A program made the translations under genes and the position numbers. 64,000 bases of DNA from Pegethrix bostrychoides GSE-TBD4-15B (lineage in GTDB: Bacteria; Cyanobacteriota; Cyanobacteriia; Elainellales; Elainellaceae), in contig JAHHHV010000077.1 of assembly GCA_019359155.1 (NCBI GenBank), forward strand, positions 48,765 to 112,764, written 5' to 3'. Within the stretch, counting starts at the first letter, position 1. Each line of letters begins with the position of its first letter. This document shows positions 8,044 through 16,300 of this stretch, one piece after another. Under the pieces are notes generated by a model. It worked only from the letters and a program-made list of their open reading frames with translations. It ran no database searches and was not told the DNA's origin.

Positions 8044-11004
8044 TCATTGATCTTCGGCTGGTACGACTCGCTCAATTCGCCCGGTCGTGCCGTCTAGCCA
8101 CACCTGTTCGCCGTCCCGCAAGCGCTGCGTGGCGCTTGCAACGTTGGTGACTGCCGGAATGCCATACTCACGAGCCACAATTGCCCCATGCGAGAGCTGC
8201 CCGCCCACTTCGGCAATCAGCCCGCCGACTCTCGCCAGCAGCACTGCCCAGCCGGAGTCGGTGTAGGGCACAACCAGAATCGTGCTGCGGTTGATATCAG
8301 AGAGATCGGGTAAATCTTGGAAACTATGCAGCACTCGGACGCGCCCCTGCACCTGTCCCGGACTGGCGGCAATTCCCTGAAGCTGTTGGTCGAGGCGTTG
8401 CTCTGTACGCAGCGGTGCTACAGCCTGCTCAGTCGGCAGCGGCGCAGTGCCATAGACCAGCAGGGGCGGGCTGTGCTGGCGGTCTTGCTCTAGCTGGTGG
8501 CGGCGTTGGGCAATTCGCTGCGATAGATCAGATGTGAGATCCAGACCTGCACTGTCGGTAGCCAGAGCTTCCACTTCAGCAAAGGTGAGAAAAAACAGAT
8601 CGCCTGCTTGCTCTAAGCGCCCGCTCTCCAACCAGATTTGCTCCAGCGCCAGAAAGCTCCAGCGCAGCTCGGCGAGTAGCTGACTATAGCAGGCGGTCAC
8701 GCGACCTTTGAGGTTCAGCCGCCGCTGGGCAGGCGATGATTTCTGGGACGGTTTTGGGGATGACAGATCGGTGGCCGCTTCCGTCATCGCGTCGGGCTGC
8801 TGCAAAAACTGGCGAAACAGCGCCTGCACCGGACGCGGATCTTCTCTCCAAGTAGGGATTGCAATATCCGTTCCAACTTCGCTGAGGTAGCCATAGCGCT
8901 TCAGGAACTGCTGAAAATCACGCAGAATGGCTTGCCCCGCAGGACTCGTGGCAAGCTGCGCAAACGGATCTCGGTCGCCATCAGCCTCGACGAATGGCTC
9001 GACGAATGGACGTGCCTGCTCAGCCAGATCCCGAATTGCCCGCACCGCTGCCACTTCGGGCATCTGGCTGTAGTCAAGGCCATCAGCCCGCCAAATTCCC
9101 TGACGCAGTGCTGCACTCAGCGGAGCCATGATGCTGTAATAGGTTGCGCGTTTCAGCAGGGCCAGAATTTGCTGAATACGGCTGAGCAGCGCTGCGGGCG
9201 ACAGGCTAGAGAGAAGCGGCTCAGCTAGCGCCTCAAATCCGGGCTGAAAATATTGCTGACTGTCTTGCTCAAAGGCTCTCTCTAAACCCAGCTCTGAGCC
9301 GAACAGCCGCAGCAGTCCCGGCAGATTGCGGAGAGTAGATTGCAGCGGCGGCTTGCTGAATTTCGCGCCCAGCGTCAGAAACTCTAGGCTCTCGGCAGGC
9401 AGCCCCATCCGCCGAAAAATCTCGCCCAGCAACGAGGCGTTGAAGTAAGCTGCTGAGCGATGGAGCGTCGCGGTTTTGGCAAACTCCAGCCCCTCGGCTC
9501 GCCGCCCCAACACCTGCGTAAAAATTTCGCCCCATACCCCGCAGGTCAGCGGCTGATTGATTGACCAAGTGAGCGGATGGATATAGCCCGGAATCACCTC
9601 TGCCGCAATTTTGCGCGTCCAGATGGGCAGCAGCGTTGTAATCGGACGTGCCTGCAACAGCCAAATCTGGCTGCCGTCATAGCTCCACTCAATATCTTGC
9701 GGAACGCCGTGCAGCTCGGTTTCAACCCGTCGGGCGAGCGCGGCCACCTGCTGAATTAGAGCCTGTGGCAAACTGCTGCTGCCCTGATTGCTCTCTTCAA
9801 CCCACGTATTATCTGGAAGCCCTGACTCCAGGTCAGCCGCTGTCACCCAAACGCGATACTGCGCGGGTGTAGCCTGCCCCGAAACCACCTGCGCTATACC
9901 AGGCAGCGCCTCAACCAGTACCGCATCGCCCTGTCGCGCTATCGGATCGCGGCTGAAGGCAACGCCCGAAAAAACGCCGGGAATCTGGAGCTGCACCAGC
10001 ACCGCCATGCCCTGCGAAGCCTCAGCCCGGTCTTGGCGGTAGCGCACTGCATTGGCCGCGCCATAGGAGTCTTGCACCTGCAAAATTGCTGCTGCCAGCG
10101 CTGCACAGCTGGTGACGTTGAGCCGCGACGCATACTGTCCGGCGGCTGAGGCTGTCTGAGAGTCTTCGCCCAAGGCTGAGGATCTGACCGCTAGCGGCTG
10201 CTCGACAGAAGGGTTGAGCGCTGCAATTAACGGTGCGGGATCGTCGCCCGGTGCCAGCACCCAGCCCATCGGCACCGGATAGCCCTGACGCTTGAGCTGC
10301 GAGAGGGCTGCTGCCTTGCCGCCAACTTTGTCGGCTTGTAGCGGCTGATCTAACGAACGCAGGGCGCGGTCGCTGCGGAAAAACTTAAACATCTGACGCG
10401 AGCTAGATTGAACGGTGCTGGTTGGTAAATCGAGATCGTCAGGAATTTTAGTATAGATCCAGCCTATCAGCAGACTCAGCAGCAGGTTCGCCGCAATCAG
10501 CTGCCCAGACTGAGGATGCCGAAAGGCCGTCAGCAGCGGCAGCAGCACCAGCACGCCCAGCCGCCCAGCCTGCCGTTCGCGCAGTAGCGTAAACCCAATG
10601 CCGCCAATGATCGCCGTCAGCATGGCCGTGATTGGATCATGCAGGATGTAGCCCCAGACGACGTTGGTTGTGCCTGCGCCTTTGGCAAACCAGTAGCGCC
10701 CCATCACCAGACCCAGCAGCGCAACGATTTCCCAGGTCGATCCCGCCGGAAAGAAAGCGCGCGCTAGCAGCACCGCAGCAATCCCCTTAGCTGCTTCTGA
10801 CAGCACTGCCAAAATGCCAAAGTTTTTACCGCCGTGATAAAACGCCGCCGAAACGCTGATGTTGCCTGTTCCGAGCCGCTTGAGATCTTTGCCAAGTACC
10901 GTTAGTGCCAGCCAGTGAATCAACGGCAGTCCGCCTAGCAGGGGACAGAGCAAGAAAATTAGCAGCACAGCCCAGATTTGCGTGAAGCTCATATCGTTGG
11001 TCAA
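8044..11004 (-). CDS. PlsY-like membrane domain fused to PEP-synthase/PPDK-like phosphotransferase
   Basis: 986 residues (ATG 11004; ATG 10992 also possible). Residues about 8-190 are hydrophobic and resemble glycerol-3-phosphate acyltransferase PlsY (RLGTGNISV aligns with the GSGNIGATN loop). The second PlsY signature, GGKGVAT, is altered to KGAGTTN, so acyltransferase activity is doubtful. From about 225 a pyruvate-phosphate-dikinase-type ATP-grasp domain follows (KVGGKAAALS, AVRSSALGEDS, GVAFSRDPI), then a roughly 430-residue unassigned middle. It ends in a swivelling phosphohistidine domain with catalytic His in GGQLSHGAIVAREYGIP. No PEP/pyruvate barrel is present, which resembles rifampin phosphotransferase architecture. 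I believe long proteins of this type are annotated in other cyanobacteria. Substrate unknown; acts at the membrane. Confidence 0.88.
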   Translation of the reverse strand: MTNDMSFTQIWAVLLIFLLCPLLGGLPLIHWLALTVLGKDLKRLGTGNISVSAAFYHGGKNFGILAVLSEAAKGIAAVLLARAFFPAGSTWEIVALLGLVMGRYWFAKGAGTTNVVWGYILHDPITAMLTAIIGGIGFTLLRERQAGRLGVLVLLPLLTAFRHPQSGQLIAANLLLSLLIGWIYTKIPDDLDLPTSTVQSSSRQMFKFFRSDRALRSLDQPLQADKVGGKAAALSQLKRQGYPVPMGWVLAPGDDPAPLIAALNPSVEQPLAVRSSALGEDSQTASAAGQYASRLNVTSCAALAAAILQVQDSYGAANAVRYRQDRAEASQGMAVLVQLQIPGVFSGVAFSRDPIARQGDAVLVEALPGIAQVVSGQATPAQYRVWVTAADLESGLPDNTWVEESNQGSSSLPQALIQQVAALARRVETELHGVPQDIEWSYDGSQIWLLQARPITTLLPIWTRKIAAEVIPGYIHPLTWSINQPLTCGVWGEIFTQVLGRRAEGLEFAKTATLHRSAAYFNASLLGEIFRRMGLPAESLEFLTLGAKFSKPPLQSTLRNLPGLLRLFGSELGLERAFEQDSQQYFQPGFEALAEPLLSSLSPAALLSRIQQILALLKRATYYSIMAPLSAALRQGIWRADGLDYSQMPEVAAVRAIRDLAEQARPFVEPFVEADGDRDPFAQLATSPAGQAILRDFQQFLKRYGYLSEVGTDIAIPTWREDPRPVQALFRQFLQQPDAMTEAATDLSSPKPSQKSSPAQRRLNLKGRVTACYSQLLAELRWSFLALEQIWLESGRLEQAGDLFFLTFAEVEALATDSAGLDLTSDLSQRIAQRRHQLEQDRQHSPPLLVYGTAPLPTEQAVAPLRTEQRLDQQLQGIAASPGQVQGRVRVLHSFQDLPDLSDINRSTILVVPYTDSGWAVLLARVGGLIAEVGGQLSHGAIVAREYGIPAVTNVASATQRLRDGEQVWLDGTTGRIERVVPAEDQ
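8986..9009. repeat. 12-bp tandem duplication
   Basis: CTCGACGAATGG twice, coding for a duplicated Pro-Phe-Val-Glu in the middle part of the PlsY/PPDK-like fusion. Confidence 0.75.
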
Positions 11005-11034
11005 GATGGATCGCCCAATCTATTGCCCCTCGAT

Positions 11035-11085
11035 CCTATCTCACTGGTCATCCCCTCTCACTGGTCATCCTATCTCATTAGCCAT
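11035..11085. repeat. 17-bp tandem repeat, intergenic
   Basis: Three units of CCTATCTCACTGGTCAT with changes, in the spacer between the PlsY-like fusion and the YkvA gene. The period is not a multiple of three, unlike repeats inside genes. Confidence 0.85.
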
Positions 11086-11189
11086 CCCCCAAAAGCAGGA
11101 TGGGACTAACACTCCAAAACAATGGGTTTTCAACACCAGACAGGCTCAAAACAATCTGCGACTATGAATATGTAGAGCGCAGTAGCCAC

Positions 11190-11468
11190 ATGAAACTCGT
11201 TAGCAAATTGATTCAGCAGTTCGTTCGCAACAATATTCGCAATCCTAAATACCGCTGGGCACTGATTGTTGGCTCTCTGCTGTATCTAGTCAGTCCCCTT
11301 GATTTTGCTCCTGACTTTATGCCAGTACTGGGCTGGTTAGATGACGGTATGGTGATCACATTGCTGGCCAGCGAACTCTCGCAGTTTTTGATTGAGCGCC
11401 GTAACGCTGGCAAAGGCGAGACTGTAACTGCTTCAGCTCAAACAGTTGACACAACCGTTCTAGGCTAA
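11190..11468 (+). CDS. YkvA/DUF1232 family small membrane protein
   Basis: 92 residues from ATG 11190; the frame extends upstream to 11100 but the family core begins at this methionine. The DUF1232 signature is clear: RNPKYRWALIVGSLLYLVSP, then LDFAPDFMPVLGWLDDGMVI, forming two membrane-associated helices. The cellular role of the family is poorly defined. It is followed 38 bp later by a same-strand gene, so the pair is probably co-transcribed. Confidence 0.85.
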   Translation: MKLVSKLIQQFVRNNIRNPKYRWALIVGSLLYLVSPLDFAPDFMPVLGWLDDGMVITLLASELSQFLIERRNAGKGETVTASAQTVDTTVLG

Positions 11469-11506
11469 GGGATTCTGACGAGAAATATGAAAGCGTAGGA
11501 GAGACC

Positions 11507-12373
11507 ATGATGAATAATCCAGTAAAACAGCAAATTTCCACTGATTTCCATAAAGTTAAGGCCGCAGGCGGTCAGCGGCTAGAGCGCATTAGCAAGATTC
11601 TGCAAGATGCATTGTCAGAAACAATGAGTGAACTCAAAGCAGGCGGCAGCGAAATGCGATCGATTGCTAAAGAATCTAGCGTGGTTGAAACGCTGAAGAC
11701 TAGGCCGCCTGCTGCCCCCGTCGAAGCGAAGCCAGTTGAAGTCAAAATCGATAGCGATGATGAAGTCGCCAACATAGTGGTCACGCCCGCAGATATTTCT
11801 AACGACTCGGCTGCGAACACTGTTGAAACTGCCGCTCTCACCGATGAGCAGATCGCCGAAACAGTCTTAGAGGCTGTAGTCTCAGAGGCTGTGCTTTCGG
11901 AGGCCGTGCAGTCTGAAGTTGCCAGCGTTGAATCCAGCGAGTCTAGTCAGTCCAGTCAGTCTGTAAGTGCATCATCCGCAGAACCTGTCGCCGTGCAGCG
12001 TTTGATTGACTCAATTAATGCCGCGATCGATCGGATTGCCGCTTTTGTAAAAGATGACAAAACGCAAGCTGCGGTACAGCCTTACGTGAACAAGCTGAAT
12101 GCCATGCTGGAATCACTGGATGGTAAGATTTCCTCTCGCTATGGTGAACGCTATAGCTCATTCAAGCAAGAATTTAATCAAGATATGGGGAAAGCCCAAG
12201 TCTGGTATGGCGAAGCTAGAGCCAACGTCAGCGAAAACGGGGCAGGCTGGGTTAACCAGAAGCAGGCAGAGCTAGAGACCAAGATGGGTAAGGCTGGTGC
12301 AACGATTGCTCAAAAAGAAACCAAGCTAAAGCAGACTGCCAAAGCGCTATGGCAAACTGCTCGCAAGTCCTAG
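11507..12373 (+). CDS. Hypothetical coiled-coil protein, cyanobacterial
   Basis: 288 residues. Start ATG 11507 (or 11510) with AGGAGA six bases upstream. The N-terminus (about 1-70) and C-terminus (about 165-288) are helical and charged. The middle (about 70-160) is an acidic Ser/Val/Glu-rich disordered linker with small repeats. No membrane helix or signal peptide. The C-terminal half (VQPYVNKLNAMLESLDGKI, FKQEFNQDMGKAQVWYGEAR) looks like an amphipathic-helix bundle. A terminator follows. Function unknown; possibly linked to the YkvA-like gene just upstream. Confidence 0.75.
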   Translation: MMNNPVKQQISTDFHKVKAAGGQRLERISKILQDALSETMSELKAGGSEMRSIAKESSVVETLKTRPPAAPVEAKPVEVKIDSDDEVANIVVTPADISNDSAANTVETAALTDEQIAETVLEAVVSEAVLSEAVQSEVASVESSESSQSSQSVSASSAEPVAVQRLIDSINAAIDRIAAFVKDDKTQAAVQPYVNKLNAMLESLDGKISSRYGERYSSFKQEFNQDMGKAQVWYGEARANVSENGAGWVNQKQAELETKMGKAGATIAQKETKLKQTAKALWQTARKS

Positions 12374-12406
12374 CAGTTTGAGTGTAGTTTGAGTTCTCAT
12401 CACCAT

Positions 12407-12442
12407 AAGGTTAGGTTGCCTCAACGGTGGCCTAATCTTTTT
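12407..12442 (+). terminator. Rho-independent terminator
   Basis: Stem TTAGGTTGCC/GGTGGCCTAA with G-U pairs, loop TCAAC, extended by AAGG/TCTT, followed by a T-run. It lies 34 bp after the coiled-coil gene stop. Confidence 0.75.
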
Positions 12443-12548
12443 CATGGCTTTTATTTCTGACCGCTTTTTGACATAGGTCACGCTCGCTACAAGCACGCTC
12501 TCTAGAGAACAGAGCGATACAATCCAGACAGGTCTTACAGGCAATTCC

Positions 12549-13349
12549 ATGCATAGCTTTATTCCGCCCCATCGGTTCTTTCCTTATCTCACCTGGACAG
12601 AAATTGATCAGATGCCCGACAAGGAGAATACGGTAATGTTGCAGCCGATTGGCGCAATTGAGCAGCATGGACCACATCTGCCGCTGATTGTCGATGCGGC
12701 GATTAGCACGGCAGTTTTGGGTAAAGCTCTGACGCAGCTCGAACCGGAAGTTCCGGCCTATGCGCTGCCGCCGCTCTACTACGGTAAGTCAAATGAGCAC
12801 TGGCATTTTCCCGGAACCATTACCCTCAGCGCCGAAACCCTGATAGCGCTTCTGCTGGAAGTTGGGCAGAGTTTGCATCGTGCGGGTTTTCGCAAACTGG
12901 CGTTTGTGAACGGTCATGGCGGTCAGCCGCAGGTGCTGGAAATCGTAGCTAGAGATCTGCATCAGCAGCTTGATCTGATGGTGTTTCCGCTGTTTGTCTG
13001 GCAGGTCCCCAATATTGCTGCGGAGCTATTGGCCGCCAAAGAGCTAGAGTTTGGCATTCACGCTGGCGATGCTGAAACCAGCCTGCTGCTATCGATTTTG
13101 CCAGATCAAGTCAAGCTAGACTCTGCCGTCTGCGAATATCCGTTACTGCCGGAGGACACTCTGCTGAGCCTGGAAGGCAAGCTACCCTTCGCCTGGACAA
13201 CCCGCGACCTCAGCCGCAGCGGCGTGTTGGGTGATCCGACCGTAGCGACTGCCGCTAAGGGCAATCAAATTTTGGCTTCGCTGGCTGACGGTTGGACGCA
13301 GGTGATTCGAGATATCTATCGGTTTCAGCAGCCCCAAGCCTGGAAATAG
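12549..13349 (+). CDS. Creatininase family protein (amidohydrolase)
   Basis: 266 residues. Creatininase/FAPy-deformylase fold: LQPIGAIEQHGPHLPLIVDA carries the Glu and His metal ligands, GKSNEHWHFPGTI the next loop, FVNGHGGQ the central His, and GIHAGDAETSLLLSI the final Glu/Asp ligands. Members hydrolyse cyclic amides in a metal-dependent way (creatinine, FAPy, pre-mycofactocin-like peptides). The substrate here cannot be told. Single gene, convergent with the caspase-STAND gene with only 13 bp between stops. No promoter was recognised. Confidence 0.9.
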   Translation: MHSFIPPHRFFPYLTWTEIDQMPDKENTVMLQPIGAIEQHGPHLPLIVDAAISTAVLGKALTQLEPEVPAYALPPLYYGKSNEHWHFPGTITLSAETLIALLLEVGQSLHRAGFRKLAFVNGHGGQPQVLEIVARDLHQQLDLMVFPLFVWQVPNIAAELLAAKELEFGIHAGDAETSLLLSILPDQVKLDSAVCEYPLLPEDTLLSLEGKLPFAWTTRDLSRSGVLGDPTVATAAKGNQILASLADGWTQVIRDIYRFQQPQAWK

Positions 13350-13362
13350 CGGCTCGGTTAAT

Positions 13363-16300
13363 CTAGCGCGGCAGATTAGGGCACTGATCTGCCGAGAGTC
13401 GTAAGTAGCGGCTGCATTCTGCGGGGGTGAGCTGGCGCAGGCTACGTTCTTGCGCCAGATGCAGCAGCATATCCCAGGTTGCCGCCCAAAGGTTGACTCG
13501 GCCATCTTGATCTAGCGTGGCGACATACTGACCGTCGGGGCTGAAGAAAGCTTTCACAACTGTTGCGGGCTGACCGTTCCGATTAGTGGGCTTCAAGACC
13601 GCCTGTACTTCTCCCGATGTGGCATCCCAGAGGCGCGCAGTCCCGTCGGCGCTCGCTGTAACAATTAGCTTGCCGTCAGGGCTAAATTCGGTGTCTAGTA
13701 CAGACTTCTGATGCTGATCCAGTGATAGCTTCACTTCACCTGTATTGACCTGCCAGACTTTGGCGCTGCCATCCCAGCTTGCAGTGACAACTCGCTGCCC
13801 ATCAGGGCTAAACTCAGCGCTGCTGACGGCATCGGCCTGCTGAAGCGAGGTTTCTTCCTGCCCGGTGCTGGCGTTCCAGATCCGAGCCGTTTTATCCCAG
13901 CTAGCGCTGACAATCCGCTGCCCGTCCACGCTGTACTGCGCCTGCCGAACTGTGGCGCTGTGGCCTTGCAAAATAGCTAGCGCCTTCCCAGACCGCGCAT
14001 CCCAAGTGCGAATCGTCAGATCATCCGCCACACCCAAAAGCTGCTGACCGTTCGGGCTAAAGGCGAGGTGGCGAATCGCGGTCGGCGGATTGTGCGCTTG
14101 AGCAAGCGATGCCGACGACAAGACTTGACTGGATGCGGTTTTCTGAGCTGAGACCTGCCAGTTTTCAATACGATAGAGCAGTCGAGGCGGCTGCTCGGCT
14201 GCAGTTTGATATACCGAAACCTGGCCGTTGAGATTGGCGCTTGCTAGCAGCGAGCTATCGGTGCTTAGCGCAAAGGCCGTCTGTGCCGTCGGGTCAACCG
14301 GAAAGCCCGACTTCTCAACGCCCGCCAGTCCGGCTATTTTTAATCCGGCTGTTTTTAATCCGGCTGCTTGAGCAAACGGATGCAGCACCGTCTGCGGCAG
14401 TTCCCTAAACCCAGAGGCCGCAGCTTGACCTGGATGACTTGCACCCGGCCAGAACGCCAGCAGTTTAGCTCGCAGCTTGGCAGCTGTGGTCTGAGGCTGA
14501 ATTGCTGCCAAGTGCAGCGCCGGATTACTTGGCTTGGCGGGTAGTGGGTCGCTCAGGATTTGCCACTGACGCAGCTGACCGTTGGCTGTGATGGCCACCA
14601 TTTGGGTTACGGCTTGATTGGGCGTAGACTGAGTAAGCTGCGAAACTAACGCGGTTTGCGCTGCGCTGCCTTGAGCTATACCACCTGGCAAGAATGCCGC
14701 CCATTCGGTTGCGTCTGCCAGCTGCAAGGCCGGTAGCTCGCCGCCAGATTCCGCACTCCAGATCCGAATATGACCCGCTGAGTCGGCAGTCAGAATATAG
14801 GTACCGTCTGGCGTGAACTGCACGGCGGTCATGTCTTGCCCTCCAGACAGTTTGGCCAACTGCTCACCCGTGCGGCTGTCCCACAAATAGGCATTCTGCG
14901 GATCGGCGGCAGTCGTCACGAGCATTTGACCATTTGGGCTAAATTGCAGCAGTTCGGGTTGATCTGAATCAGGCTGCATCGCCTTACCCGCGAGCTTGAG
15001 CGGTTCCTGCATTGTCTGCGAATTCCAAAGCCAGACCTGCCCTTCAGCATCTACGGCAGCTAGCTTTTGTGAGTCAGGGCTAAATTCAAGTTGCTGAAAT
15101 GATGGCAATGCGATCGCCGCAGCTTTTGTCTGGGGCAGAGCCGCCGGATTGACGCGCTCTGGCATTGAGCGCAAGAGCTGTCCAGTTTGGCGATTCCACT
15201 GCCTGAGCTGGCCATCTTTAGAGAGCGTCGAGATTTCCTGTTCGTTCGCACTGAAATGAGCCTGATAGACAATATCAGGATGCGTGAAGGTTCTGACTAA
15301 AGTTGGCTTCAGCAGACCCGACACCTGATGCTCAACAGTAAGCTGCCAAAGCTGAGCCGTGCCGTCTGCACCAGCGCTCAGCAGTGACTGACCATCAGCA
15401 CTCAGCTGAAAGTTAACCAGATGTTTGTGAGGCAGCTTCGTATGAACACCATCTCGCCAGAGCGAAAGCTCACCTGCCTGATTCAGCGTTGTCCAAGCTC
15501 CAATAGCGCTAAAGCTAATTTGTTTCACAGGAGCCGTATCGGTCAACTGCTGCATGACCGTACCCGACTCAACCGACCAGATTTTGATCGTGGGTGAGCC
15601 TTCAGCAATTGCCGCAAGCTGTTGGCCGTCTGGACTAAAGGCAACCGCGCGGATAGCAGTAGATTGACCAGCTGACTCTGCATTCCAGTTCAAAATGCGC
15701 TGCGTCTGAGGCTGCGTGTTGTAAATCGTCCCGACATCAAACCTCCAGAGCCGAATTGTGCCATCTGCGCCCGCTGTCGCAAACCGCTGTTGATCCGGGC
15801 TAAAGGCAATCTGTCGGACTGTGCCCTGCTCGCTCTCTAGCTCTAGCTGCAAGCGCAGGTTTTGCAAGGCGGTTCTCAGCCTCGACTGCGTTTCGTAGCC
15901 AGCGTTACCCTGACTTGCCAAACGGCTCAGCAGCAGAGCCGTCATCGGGTCAGCATCTTGATCTTGCAGCACAGCTTGCGCCAGCGCCGTGCGTTCGTGC
16001 GCCGTAGCCTTTTGCAGCTGATCTTCTTTTTCGTCCTGCGCCCGGATTGCCCCAGTATATTGGTTCACAACTAGCAGCAGCGTCGCGGCCAAAGCCGCAG
16101 GCACAGCCACCTGCGAACGACGCGACTGCCGTCGTGCCCGCCGACATTCCATGATACTAACGCTGAGATACTGCTCGGCCAAAGCAGATAGCTCTTGGGG
16201 ATGCAGCTTCATAAAATCTTCAGCATCTCGTAGCTTCAGGCCGCTGAGTAAATAGTCACCCTGCGTCGGCTGCCCCACCTGATCCCACTCTTGCGCGGCC

